64,000 bases of DNA from Bog-473 sp963721585 (GTDB taxonomy: Bacteria; Actinomycetota; Acidimicrobiia; Acidimicrobiales; RAAP-2). A program made the translations under genes and the position numbers. Below, in pieces: positions 33,903 to 42,283 of the stretch. A model generated the notes under the pieces. It worked only from the letters and a program-made list of their open reading frames with translations. It did no database searches and had not been told where the DNA came from. Each line of letters starts with the position of its first letter. The first letter of the stretch is position 1. Location: contig CAVRJN010000007.1 of the NCBI GenBank assembly GCA_963721585.1, positions 62,001 through 126,000 on the forward strand, read 5' to 3'.

Positions 33903-35174
33903 TTACGCCGGTAACCGTGGCAGCCGAAGCCTCTCGTCTGTCTGCGGTGCTCCGCGTCGAATGACGAGGATCGCAGCGCCGGCGAGGAAGAGCAGCATCG
34001 CAAAGAAGAAGGAGTTCCCTGCGATGAGTTGCAGAGGATTGAGATGGAGATCGGAGGTGTTCTTGTACGGGACCCACCAGACGGGCGCACTCCAGAAGAG
34101 CACGGCGGTCGCGGCAGCGAGGGGACGCCCCCAGCGCGGCCGGTCGGGCGCCAACGCCAGCCACAGGATCGCCGGGACAACCCACACCATGTGATGGACC
34201 CACGAAATGGGCGACACGACGAGACACGTCACAGCGCAGATGAGCACGCCCAGGAAGGGCGATGATCGACGATGCGCCTGCGCCGCGAGCCAGAGCCCGG
34301 CAGCGGCGGTCAAGAGAAGCAAGGGGAGCATGACGGCATCGGGGAGGAGGCCATGGGTGAACCGGTCGAGGACACCCCAGAGGTTCTGGTTGTCGACGAT
34401 CGACAGGTCGCCGGCGCGGCCCGGCTGGAAGACAGCCTTCGTCCAGTAGGCCTTCGAGGAAGCCGGTGAGACGGCGAACGACACCAACTCGCACGCCGCG
34501 AAGGTGAGCACACAGGTCAACGCCGCACGCCAGCGCCGAGTGAGCACCAGATACGGAACGAACAACAACGGCGTGAGCTTGACCGCTGCGGCCAACCCGG
34601 TCGCCACTCCCAAGGGCATCTGGCGTTTTCCGATACGGCGGTCGCTGAGGAGGTCCCACATGACGAGGAAGGTCACGAACAGGTTCACCTGCCCGAAGCC
34701 GATCGTCATCAGCACCGGATTCAGGAGCACGGCGGGCAGACTCAACGCCAAGGCGAGGCGCCAGGTCGCCACCCTGTCGAGTGAGGGTTTGACCAGACGT
34801 ACAGAGAGGACGAGCACACCGATCAGTGCAACCAGGTTGCCCATCGTCCAAACCGCCTGCACCAATCCGACGCTGGAGAACGTCCGCTGCCACGGCGCGA
34901 AGAGAAGTGCCGCGAACGGGGGATAGGTGAAGGGGAGGCTCGTATTCGGGAGGACGAAGGAGTAGAGGTGGGACGTGAAGACGTACTTTCCGCCCAGGCG
35001 CAGGTATACGCCAAGATCCACTTCGTAGGTCCGTAGTGCGATGTACAGCCCATACGCCACCGCCAACCCGAACGACGCCAGCGCTGGGGTCCATCCCCTG
35101 AGCCGGCGCGGGCGCGAGCCCGGTCGACCGACTCTGTTGCGGCCGCCTCGAAGGGTCTGGTTGACGGTTGTCAC
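33903..35174 (-). CDS. GT87/DUF2029-like membrane mannosyltransferase
   Basis: About 423 residues from GTG 35174, preceded by GGAGAGG; the frame is open to 35534 but the extra part is not coding-like. Some ten TM helices are seen. The first extracytoplasmic loop contains RTYEVDLGVYLRLGGKYVFT with the acidic residue of GT-C enzymes, followed by FTYPPFAALLFAPW, which is characteristic of the polyprenol-phosphate-mannose-dependent GT87 family. Later motifs are KLTPLLFVPYLVLTRRWRA and SPISWVHHMVWV. It probably adds mannose to a lipid-linked or glycolipid acceptor on the outer face of the membrane. Confidence 0.88.
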   Translation of the reverse strand: MTTVNQTLRGGRNRVGRPGSRPRRLRGWTPALASFGLAVAYGLYIALRTYEVDLGVYLRLGGKYVFTSHLYSFVLPNTSLPFTYPPFAALLFAPWQRTFSSVGLVQAVWTMGNLVALIGVLVLSVRLVKPSLDRVATWRLALALSLPAVLLNPVLMTIGFGQVNLFVTFLVMWDLLSDRRIGKRQMPLGVATGLAAAVKLTPLLFVPYLVLTRRWRAALTCVLTFAACELVSFAVSPASSKAYWTKAVFQPGRAGDLSIVDNQNLWGVLDRFTHGLLPDAVMLPLLLLTAAAGLWLAAQAHRRSSPFLGVLICAVTCLVVSPISWVHHMVWVVPAILWLALAPDRPRWGRPLAAATAVLFWSAPVWWVPYKNTSDLHLNPLQLIAGNSFFFAMLLFLAGAAILVIRRGAPQTDERLRLPRLPA

Positions 35175-35338
35175 GGATCCTCTCCAGTGGCTGCCGGGTG
35201 ATGACCCTCTGGCCATACCCACTTTGAGCTGTGACGAAGCAGCCGAGAAACTGAGACGGGGCTGAACAGCGCCAACGCGGCCGGTGCGGTGCTCCTCATC
35301 GTACCCGCACCGCCTCGGCACGAGGCGGACGGCGGAGG

Positions 35339-36166
35339 TCAGCCGGAAGGGACGCGCAACGGTGGAACCGTCGTGCTGGGCACCGTGACCGGCCCGCCGC
35401 CTACGGGGTTCGCCGATCCGGAGGAGGTGGAGACGGGATTCCCCGATCCCTGCGTGAGATGGAGCAGCACTTCGAGGGTTCCCGTGTTCGCGGTGGTGAC
35501 GAAACCACCGATGCTCGGGTTGGCAATGTTCCACTCCGAGAAAGCGATGGGGATATCGGCCAACACATCGATCGCAGAGCCGACCCGCTCCGCGGTGACG
35601 GGAAAGCTCACCGACTTCGTCACCCCATGCATGTCGAGGTTGCCCACGGCGTTGTAGTGCGCGACGGCGCCCTCCGCCGGGGGAGTCCCCAATTCGATCG
35701 GCGCGGCCAGGGTGAGTGACGCAGTCGGGTACTGGCTCACGTTCATGATCGATCCGTCGAAGTGAGCGTTCCGCTCACTCTGGTCGCTCACGACGCTCGC
35801 CATGTCGACGGTGAACGTCCCTTTCGTCACCGTCGAACCGGTGATTGCCAGGGATCCCCAGATCTTGCTGGTGCGACCAACCGCCGTCGCGTTCTGGCCG
35901 ACGAGGACCTCTTGGACGCGGTAGCCCGCCATGGATCCCGCTCCAACGTTCCAGCTGCCGTCGAGCGACGACGACGACGTCGACGCCGATCCCTTCGAAG
36001 TACTGGAGGGAGTGGAGGCCGACGATTTGGGCAGTTCGAGCTTGGACGGGGCCGGGCCCTCAATGAAATGGATGTAGACGTAGGGGGCCAGGAACGCAAC
36101 GAGAACGATCAGCACGACCGCCCCAACCGCTCCCGCAATCAGTCTGCGCCGCCTCTTCGTTGCCAT
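35339..36166 (-). CDS. membrane-anchored YceI-like protein
   Basis: A 275-residue protein. A basic start (MATKRRRR) and one TM helix (8-30) anchor it; a Ser/Thr-rich linker follows (45-70). The YceI lipocalin-like domain runs from about 72 to 240: GSWNVGAGSMAGYRVQEVLV, GTFTVDMASVVSDQSERNAH, FPVTAERVGSAIDVLADIPI. The tail is Gly/Pro/Thr-rich. YceI domains bind long isoprenoid lipids, so with the neighbouring polyprenol-using GT87-like gene a shared role in polyprenyl lipid handling is conceivable. This is inference from adjacency. Confidence 0.85.
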   Translation of the reverse strand: MATKRRRRLIAGAVGAVVLIVLVAFLAPYVYIHFIEGPAPSKLELPKSSASTPSSTSKGSASTSSSSLDGSWNVGAGSMAGYRVQEVLVGQNATAVGRTSKIWGSLAITGSTVTKGTFTVDMASVVSDQSERNAHFDGSIMNVSQYPTASLTLAAPIELGTPPAEGAVAHYNAVGNLDMHGVTKSVSFPVTAERVGSAIDVLADIPIAFSEWNIANPSIGGFVTTANTGTLEVLLHLTQGSGNPVSTSSGSANPVGGGPVTVPSTTVPPLRVPSG

Positions 36167-36528
36167 GGAGGTCCATCATGACGCCCCGTCCTGGCGACCG
36201 GCTGTGACCCTCCGACTGCCCGCGTCTTCTTCGCTGTTCCGGTGACGGGGGTGAGGACCCGACCGACGGCCCTGTCTCTGTCGTGCCTACTCTCGACCTC
36301 ACGTTGAGGTTGATGGTGCCATCGACCTCTTCGTGGTCCCGACGGCGGCGAACGAGCGCCGAACTTTCACATCCCGCTGTTCTCAGGCACGAAGGCGCTC
36401 TAGTGTGCGGTGGTGCGTGGCGGATTTGATCTCAAATTGTGTGTTCCCGTGATGGACCACGTCCTGAAGCAGCACGGCGAGCTGCATGGCAAGAACTGGT
36501 GCGGCGTCTTGGCGACGAGGAGGAATCG
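36167..36528. other. divergent intergenic region
   Basis: No gene recognised. It holds upstream sequence for the YceI-like gene (-) and the surface protein (+). GAGGAGGAATCG just before 36529 is the ribosome site of the latter. Confidence 0.4.
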
Positions 36529-37800
36529 ATGACGAAGAGGAGCGGGTTTTTTGCGCTCATGGCCGCTATGGCGATTGTGCTGCCCTTTGTCGGCTTACTG
36601 GCCTCTTCGCCGAGCGGCGCTGTGGGCACCGACACAGCGACGACGGTGACGATCACAGGCAACCCGAACCCCGGCACCACCGGCACCATCACCTACGACG
36701 TCACAGTGGCGGCAACCGACGGGGGGACGCCGACTGGCACCGTCGACGTCAGCGATGGGGTAGGAGGTACGTGCTCGATCTCCGACATCACCACCCTCGG
36801 GAGCTGCGGCATTTCGGAGACAGCGGCGGGGATTCCCTATACGGTCACCGCGACGTACAACGGTGACGGCACTTACGCCGTCAATACGGGCACCGTGATG
36901 GAGACCGTGAACCTGATTGATCAGGAAACCCTGAACGTCACCTCGATTTCGGGCACCTACGGAACGCCCCTCACGCTGACCACGAGCGGTGGTTCGGGCG
37001 CCGGTGCCGTCAGCTACGCCGTGGCCGACGGCACCGCGTCGGTTTGCACTGTCACGACAGGGCTTCTGACATCGAGCTCCCCAGGCACGTGCCTCGTCAC
37101 CGCCACCAAAGCCGCCGACGCGACCTACAGCGCCACCTCCTCGGTTCCGACCACGGTCACCTTGACGACGGCCGATCAGGCAACCCTGACCGTCACCTCG
37201 ATCTTGGGCACCTACGGAACGCCCCTCACGCTGACCACGAGCGGCGGTTCGGGCACCGGCGCCGTCAGCTACACCGCGATCGACGGCACCGCATCCGACT
37301 GCGCCATCTCGTCGGGCCAGCTCACATCGAGCTCCACTGGCACCTGCTTCGTGACCGCCACCAAAGCCGGTGACGCGACCTACAGCGCCATCTCCTCGGT
37401 TCCGACCCCCGTCACCTTGGCCGTGGCGAGCCAGGTGCCCCTGACCGTCACCTCGATCTCGGGCACCTACGGCACGCCCCTTACGCTCGCCACCATGGGC
37501 GGTTCAGGCACCGGCGCCGTCAGCTACACCGTGGCCCCTGGCACCGCATCCGGCTGCGCCGTTTCGTCGGGCCAGCTCACATCGAGCTCTGCGGGCACGT
37601 GCCTCGTAACCGCCACCAAAGCCGGCGATGCGAACTACAGCGCCATCCCCTCGGCCCCGACCACCGTCACCTTCGGCCTTGCATCACTTCCCGCCGTACC
37701 CACCATCACGAACGTGCCCACCTCGGGCTTGGTCTTCGGCAGTCGCTTCACGGCAGCACTGAACAGCGCGGTACGGGATCCTGACAGGCATCGGCGCTGA
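36529..37800 (+). CDS. secreted Ig-like repeat protein, N-terminal part (frameshifted)
   Basis: From ATG 36529, with GAGGAGG upstream, 423 residues. A signal peptide (about 1-33) is followed by a Big-type Ig domain and three nearly identical 85-residue MBG-like repeats (ISGTYGTPLTLTTSGGSG, LVTATKAGD). A further unit is starting (TITNVPTSG) when the frame runs into PDRHRR and a stop. The next reading frame (+1) is open from 37763 and continues the same Ig unit (VTSNTPTVC, LTVTYIGVGTCSL). The gene is therefore one surface protein broken by a frameshift at 37763-37800, either real or a sequencing error. Confidence 0.8.
   Translation: MTKRSGFFALMAAMAIVLPFVGLLASSPSGAVGTDTATTVTITGNPNPGTTGTITYDVTVAATDGGTPTGTVDVSDGVGGTCSISDITTLGSCGISETAAGIPYTVTATYNGDGTYAVNTGTVMETVNLIDQETLNVTSISGTYGTPLTLTTSGGSGAGAVSYAVADGTASVCTVTTGLLTSSSPGTCLVTATKAADATYSATSSVPTTVTLTTADQATLTVTSILGTYGTPLTLTTSGGSGTGAVSYTAIDGTASDCAISSGQLTSSSTGTCFVTATKAGDATYSAISSVPTPVTLAVASQVPLTVTSISGTYGTPLTLATMGGSGTGAVSYTVAPGTASGCAVSSGQLTSSSAGTCLVTATKAGDANYSAIPSAPTTVTFGLASLPAVPTITNVPTSGLVFGSRFTAALNSAVRDPDRHRR
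36919..37683 (+). repeat. three 255-bp tandem repeats
   Basis: Units starting at 36919, 37174 and 37429 are highly similar in DNA and encode 85-residue Ig-like modules. The near identity suggests recent duplication or gene conversion. Confidence 0.75.
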
Positions 37801-37879
37801 GTCGGTCACGTCGAATACGCCAACGGTCTGCTCCACCAACGGTCTCACGGTCACCTACATCGGTGTAGGCACGTGCTCA

Positions 37880-39001
37880 TTGAGCGCCGAAGTGGCTCAG
37901 GGCTCCAACTACCTCGCCGGCTCTGGCACCGCCCAGACCTTTGTGATCGGCCGCGCTACCCCGACGACGCCGACCATCACGAACATCCCGTCGCCCGCCA
38001 ACGAGTTCTTCGGCTTCACACCCAACGTGGGCACGACCGGCGACGGCACGCCCACGGTTACCTCGAGCACGCCGAAGGTGTGCAGCGTCGCGTCCAACGG
38101 GCTCACGGTCACGTTCGTCGGATTCGGCACCTGCACGCTGACGCCGATCGTGGCGCAGGGTACGAACTACTTCGGCGCGACCGGGAGCCCGCAGAGTTTC
38201 CAGGTCCAGGAGGCTTCCCACGGGTATTGGCTGGTGGGTTCCGACGGAGGCATCTTCTCGTTCGGTACGGCCGCCTTCCACGGCTCCATGGGGGCCACAC
38301 CGCTGCAGCGTCCTGTGGTTGCCATCACGCCGACCCTGACCGGCAACGGCTACTGGCTGGTGGCCTCCGACGGCGGGATCTTCAGCTTCGGCGACTCCAC
38401 GTACTACGGCTCCCTTCCCGCGCTCGGTTTCCACCCGTTCGCCTCCGGCCAGTCACAGAGCCTCAACGCGCCGATCGTCGGCATGGTGCCCACGTTCACC
38501 GGCCGTGGGTACTTCATGGTCGCTTCGGACGGTGGCGTGTTCGCGTTCGGCGACGCCAAGTTCAAGGGTTCTTGTCCCGGCATCGGTGGGTGCGCGGGTA
38601 CGGCCGTGGCCGTGATGCCTGATCGCACCGGGAACGGCTACTGGCTGGTGACGAGCCTCGGTGACGTCTACTCCTTCGGCGACGCCGCGTATTACGGCGG
38701 GCCGACGCCGTCGTCGGTGCCAGTGGTCGACGCAGTGGCCACTCCGGACGGCCACGGTTACTGGCTGCTCTACGCCAACGGCGTGGTCGACAACTTCGGC
38801 GATGCCACCAACTTCGGAGCCCCGGTCGGCTACGTGAACGGCTTCAACCCCGCCACCGCCATCTTCCCTACGGCCGACGGCCAGGGTTACTGGGTGGCCT
38901 CGGGCCGCGGTGACGTCTTCACCTACGGCGACTCGCCGTACCTGGGCGGCGAGGCTGCCGCCGGCCTCAACGGCGAGATCATCGCCGCCTTCGGCTTCTA
39001 G
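37880..39001 (+). CDS. C-terminal part of frameshifted surface protein (Ig-like plus propeller-like repeats)
   Basis: The frame is open from 37763; TTG 37880 is the first possible start, but no ribosome site is visible, which fits a broken gene. Two Ig-like units (GVGTCSLSAEVAQGSNYLAG; FGTCTLTPIVAQGTNYFGAT) lead into six 35-50-residue propeller-like repeats beginning at about residue 112: GYWLVGSDGGIFSFG, GYWLVASDGGIFSFG, GYFMVASDGGVFAFG, GYWLVTSLGDVYSFG, GYWLLYANGVVDNFG and GYWVASGRGDVFTYG. Such repeats are frequent in exported proteins of Acidimicrobiia and relatives. It probably mediates surface binding; no catalytic site is seen. Confidence 0.8.
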   Translation: MSAEVAQGSNYLAGSGTAQTFVIGRATPTTPTITNIPSPANEFFGFTPNVGTTGDGTPTVTSSTPKVCSVASNGLTVTFVGFGTCTLTPIVAQGTNYFGATGSPQSFQVQEASHGYWLVGSDGGIFSFGTAAFHGSMGATPLQRPVVAITPTLTGNGYWLVASDGGIFSFGDSTYYGSLPALGFHPFASGQSQSLNAPIVGMVPTFTGRGYFMVASDGGVFAFGDAKFKGSCPGIGGCAGTAVAVMPDRTGNGYWLVTSLGDVYSFGDAAYYGGPTPSSVPVVDAVATPDGHGYWLLYANGVVDNFGDATNFGAPVGYVNGFNPATAIFPTADGQGYWVASGRGDVFTYGDSPYLGGEAAAGLNGEIIAAFGF

Positions 39002-39004
39002 GGC

Positions 39005-39397
39005 TCAGGCCCCGACGGCCTCGTCCTCGGGCGCGGGTACGGGTAACTCCGCCACCACGGCGTCGACGACCGTGCCGATGCTGCGATCCATCGCCGCCGC
39101 CGCTCTGCGCAGCAGCTCCGAGATGTAACCGGCCAGGCTGACGACGTCGGACCTAAGAGAACGCCCCACTAGCGGGACCGGCTCGGTGGCCGGGTCGAGG
39201 GCACAGACCTCCAGGATGACCCGGCGGATTTCCAACAGGGACGAACGGGCCGCAATCAACGACGTCCCGCTCGTGCGGAGCCAGACGGAAATGCCCAGTT
39301 CAAGGGACAGGTCCCCGGAGAACGCCTCCACCGGGCCCAGCTCGGCCAGCCCGCCGAGTAGAGCGGGGCCGAAGCCGGTCGAGGGGTCCTTCACCAT
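39005..39397 (-). CDS. hypothetical protein divergent from ku
   Basis: A 130-residue protein from ATG 39397, hidden inside a much longer antisense frame. It starts MVKDPSTGFGPALLGGLAEL and contains helices such as FSGDLSLELGISVWLRTSG and SLIAARSSLLEIRRVILEV, plus VVSLAGYISELLRRAAAAMD. It looks like a soluble helical protein. The family is not recognised. The 66-bp gap to ku implies a shared divergent promoter region. Its stop is 3 bp from the end of the surface protein gene. Confidence 0.6.
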   Translation of the reverse strand: MVKDPSTGFGPALLGGLAELGPVEAFSGDLSLELGISVWLRTSGTSLIAARSSLLEIRRVILEVCALDPATEPVPLVGRSLRSDVVSLAGYISELLRRAAAAMDRSIGTVVDAVVAELPVPAPEDEAVGA

Positions 39398-39463
39398 GGT
39401 TTCAGTGTGACGAAAGGCTGTAACAAGGTGGTGGACCTGCTCTGGGCTGGTATTTTGGTGGGC

Positions 39464-40384
39464 GTGCCGCGCACGATCTGGAAGGGGGCCCTCAGCTTCG
39501 GACTGGTGAACATCCCCGTGGGCCTGTATCCGGCCACCTCGGACAAGAGCATCCATTTCAACCAGTTCGAGGAGGGGACGTCCGACCGGATCCGCTACAA
39601 GAAGGTCAACGAGCGAACCGGCGAAGAGGTCCCGCAGGACCGGATCGTCAAGGGCTACGACCTCGGCGGCGGCGAGTACGTCATCCTCACCGAGGAGGAG
39701 CTCGAGTCCGCCGAGCCGAAGAAGTCGCGCCAGATCGAGATCTCCGACTTCGTCGGTCTGGTCGACATCGACCCGGTCTTCTTCCGGTCCAGCTACTACC
39801 TGGCCCCCGAAGGGGCGGGCGCCGACAAGGCCTACGCGCTGCTGCGCCGGGCCATGGCCGAGGCCGGACGCGTGGCCATCGCGACTCTCGTCATGCGCAA
39901 CAAGGAGTACCTCGTCGCCATCCGCCCCGAGGACGATGCGCTCGCCCTCCACACGATGTACTTCTCGGATGAGGTACGTGCCCCCGGACGTGACCTCGAG
40001 CTCCCCGAGACGGGCGACGTGACCGAACGCGAGCTTTCGATGGCGCAGCTGCTGATCGAGTCGATGGAGAGCGACTGGGACCCCGAGCGTTTCCACGACA
40101 CGCACCGCGAGAAGGTCGAAGCCCTCATAGAGGAGAAGCGCCAGGGACACGAGATCGTGCTGCAGGAGGGTCCCGAGCCCGCCGCCAAGGTGGTCGACCT
40201 GATGGAGGCGCTCAACGCCAGCATCGCAGCAGCCGCCCACCCCGGCTCCGAGGGCAAGAGTGCCAAGCGGGCATCGGCGACCAAGCGGGCGTCGGCCAAG
40301 CGCGCCGCGCCGGCCAAGAAGACGGCGAAGACCGCCAAGGCGCCCGCCCGGCCCAAGACCGCCGCCCGCCGCAAGGCCTCCTGA
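39464..40384 (+). CDS. ku: non-homologous end-joining protein Ku
   Basis: About 306 residues from GTG 39464; the frame opens at 39407 and GTG 39458 is possible. The bacterial Ku core begins PRTIWKGALSFGLVNIPVGL and includes FNQFEEGTSDRIRYKKVNER, YYLAPEGAGADKAYALL and MAQLLIESMESDWDPERF. It dimerises, threads onto DNA ends and recruits the ligase LigD. The C-terminal 50 residues are Lys/Ala-rich, a tail common in actinobacterial Ku that aids DNA binding. No ligD gene occurs in the window. Confidence 0.95.
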   Translation: MPRTIWKGALSFGLVNIPVGLYPATSDKSIHFNQFEEGTSDRIRYKKVNERTGEEVPQDRIVKGYDLGGGEYVILTEEELESAEPKKSRQIEISDFVGLVDIDPVFFRSSYYLAPEGAGADKAYALLRRAMAEAGRVAIATLVMRNKEYLVAIRPEDDALALHTMYFSDEVRAPGRDLELPETGDVTERELSMAQLLIESMESDWDPERFHDTHREKVEALIEEKRQGHEIVLQEGPEPAAKVVDLMEALNASIAAAAHPGSEGKSAKRASATKRASAKRAAPAKKTAKTAKAPARPKTAARRKAS

Positions 40385-40616
40385 GCACAGGGCTCGGCCA
40401 GCGACGGCGAGCACGGGCCTGACCCGGAGTCGGCCTGCGACTGTTGCGCTCATTCCCCACAGCGGCACGTGGACCAAATGTTGGCCGGCCCCGCCAACCT
40501 CATCGGCCGGGGCTGATCCGTCCCACCTGGACGATTGCCACCGGCCGCGCTGGGCGCGAGGGTGGTGGAGCACGTCGGTGGCGGTGCACGGGACCGGCGT
40601 GCGGAGGGAGTTCGCC

Positions 40617-41021
40617 ATGAGGACCATCCGGGACGTCATGAACGGTGACGTGGAAGTGCTCCGGATCACGGACACCGCGGCGGATGCGGCCTGCTTCCTC
40701 GCCGACCACGTCGAGGACAGCGTCCCGTTCTGCCAGAGCGACGGGTCCCTCGCCGGCACCGTCAGCAACCGCGACATCGTGGCCCGAGTGGTGGCCAAGG
40801 GTCGCGACCCCCGCGAGGTGAGGCTGGCCGAGTTCACCCGCGTCGCGGACGATGTCGTTGCCCTCGACGTCGACGTCTCCCTCGACGATGCCGTCGCCGT
40901 CATGTGCCGGCACCAGCGGTCCCGGCTCCCCGTGATCGAACAGGACCGCGTGGTCGGGTTCGTCACCCGGCGCGACGTGGCGTGCTCCATCAGCTTCCAG
41001 CCGCCCTGGGCCGACTCCTGA
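40617..41021 (+). CDS. CBS domain pair protein
   Basis: A 134-residue protein from ATG 40617, preceded by GGAGGGAG. Two CBS motifs fill it: MRTIRDVMNGDVEVLRITDT with SLAGTVSNRDIVARVVAKG, and ADDVVALDVDVSLDDAVAVM with RVVGFVTRRDVACSIS. Stand-alone CBS pairs bind adenosine nucleotides and may sense energy state. The partner is unknown. Confidence 0.88.
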   Translation: MRTIRDVMNGDVEVLRITDTAADAACFLADHVEDSVPFCQSDGSLAGTVSNRDIVARVVAKGRDPREVRLAEFTRVADDVVALDVDVSLDDAVAVMCRHQRSRLPVIEQDRVVGFVTRRDVACSISFQPPWADS

Positions 41022-41065
41022 CCGACACCCGCCGAGGCCGGCGGTGAGGTCAGGTCCGAGTGAGG

Positions 41066-41422
41066 TCAGGTCTTGCCGGCCGCCTGCGCGACCGACGCCG
41101 CCCGCGCCGCGGCATCGTCCGCGGTGACGACGAGGCGGCCGTAGGCCGCGCCCTCGAGCTCCACCACCACGGCAGGACCCTTGCCGTGCACCGCGGCGAA
41201 GTCCTTGCCGAAGTCGCCCCGGCGAGTGCCGACCGCGATCACGTCCGGGAGCCCCGTGCCCGGCGCTCGGATGCCGCGCAGCTCGGCCCACGGGTCGTCC
41301 ACCGAGCGGACCGCGGTCACCGCCGAGAGTGGCACCCGGATGTCCCCGTGCATGCCCTCCGCCTTCTCTATCGCTCGCAGATGCACGACGAGCTCGTCAC
41401 CTTCGACTTCGAGGTCAGCCAC
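41066..41422 (-). CDS. PH-like hypothetical protein
   Basis: A 118-residue protein with beta-strand pattern LEVEGDELVVHLRAIEKAEG, DIRVPLSAVTAVRSVDDPW, then DVIAVGTRRGDFGKDFAAVH and GPAVVVELEGAAYGRLVVT, ending in an alpha helix. This resembles bacterial pleckstrin-homology-like domains found in many actinobacteria. Function is unknown. It is divergent from the HAD gene at 41461. Confidence 0.65.
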   Translation of the reverse strand: MADLEVEGDELVVHLRAIEKAEGMHGDIRVPLSAVTAVRSVDDPWAELRGIRAPGTGLPDVIAVGTRRGDFGKDFAAVHGKGPAVVVELEGAAYGRLVVTADDAAARAASVAQAAGKT

Positions 41423-41460
41423 GGGTACCGAGTCTACGGAGGACGGTTAGCCTCGGCCGG

Positions 41461-42243
41461 ATGTGGCCGCCGCCGTCCGGGGGAACCTGGGTCATCGACC
41501 TCGATGGTGTGGTGTGGCTCGCGGGGAAGCCCATTCCCGGCGTCGACGAGGCCGTCGCCCGGCTGCGCGGTGTCGGGGTGCGCGTGCTGTTCGCCACCAA
41601 CAACGCCTTGCCAACGCGGGCCGAGTTGCACCGGCAGCTGGCGCAGTGCGGCATCACCGCTGACGACGCGGACTTGCTGCGCTCAGCCGACGTGGCCGCC
41701 GGGCTGCTGGCGCCCGGTTCCAGCGCGGTGGTGCTGGGTGGTGACGGTGTGCTCGAGGCGTTGGCCGCCCGGGGTGTCCTTGTCGTGACCGAGGGTCCGG
41801 CGGACGCCGTGGTGGTCGGCCTGACCCGCGACTTCACCTACGAGAGGCTGACCCGTGCCGTCACGGCGGTCAGGGGCGGGGCGCGGCTGGTGGGCACGAA
41901 CGAGGACGCGACCTACCCGACCCCCGACGGCCTGGTGCCCGGGGCTGGCGCCATCCTCGCCGCGGTGGTCACCGCCGCCGGCCAGGCAGCCGAGGTAGCC
42001 GGCAAGCCGCACCGCCCGACAGCGGATGCCATTGCCGCCCGCGTCGGGCCCGGGGAGCTCCGGGTCATGGTGGGGGACCGGCCCTCGACGGACGGCGCCC
42101 TGGCCGCTCAGCTGGGCATTCCCTTCGGCCTGGTCCTCTCGGGGGTCACCAAGAAGGGGGAGGTCCCGCTGGATGCCGATCCCGCCGCGGTGGCGCCGGA
42201 CCTGCTCCGGCTCGTCGACCTGGCCCTCCCGGGCTCCGCCTGA
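41461..42243 (+). CDS. HAD-IIA family sugar phosphatase (NagD-like)
   Basis: A 260-residue protein from ATG 41461; the open frame begins at 41329. Motif I is WVIDLDGVVWLAGKPIPG, motif II is VRVLFATNNALPTRAEL, followed by LVGTNEDATYPTPDGLVPGA and VAGKPHRPTADAI (motif III Lys), then LRVMVGDRPSTDGALAAQLG (motif IV). This order and the long cap are typical of NagD/4-nitrophenylphosphatase-like enzymes. The physiological substrate is unknown. The position directly upstream of tlyA-nadK-recN is a common actinobacterial arrangement. Confidence 0.9.
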   Translation: MWPPPSGGTWVIDLDGVVWLAGKPIPGVDEAVARLRGVGVRVLFATNNALPTRAELHRQLAQCGITADDADLLRSADVAAGLLAPGSSAVVLGGDGVLEALAARGVLVVTEGPADAVVVGLTRDFTYERLTRAVTAVRGGARLVGTNEDATYPTPDGLVPGAGAILAAVVTAAGQAAEVAGKPHRPTADAIAARVGPGELRVMVGDRPSTDGALAAQLGIPFGLVLSGVTKKGEVPLDADPAAVAPDLLRLVDLALPGSA

Positions 42244-42275
42244 AGTGCTTGCCAGCAGCTAGCACTTCATATACT
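42243..42275 (+). promoter_or_regulatory. promoter with inverted repeat, probably leaderless
   Basis: AAGTGCT (42243-42249) and AGCACTT (42261-42267) form an inverted repeat across 11 nt. It overlaps a possible -35 (TTGCCA) and ends just before a -10-like TATACT (42270-42275). The ATG lies at 42284, 8 nt further, so the mRNA would have almost no leader. Confidence 0.5.
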
Positions 42276-42283
42276 CTTGTGTA

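Noticed and set aside
39005..40990. 661-codon minus frame spanning antisense of ku and the CBS gene
   Set aside because: Most of it is the shadow of ku and the CBS gene. Only its last 130 codons (39005-39397) look like a separate real gene.
42243..42267. CIRCE (HrcA) operator
   Set aside because: The half sites resemble GCACT, but arm order and spacer (11 nt) do not match TTAGCACTC-N9-GAGTGCTAA.
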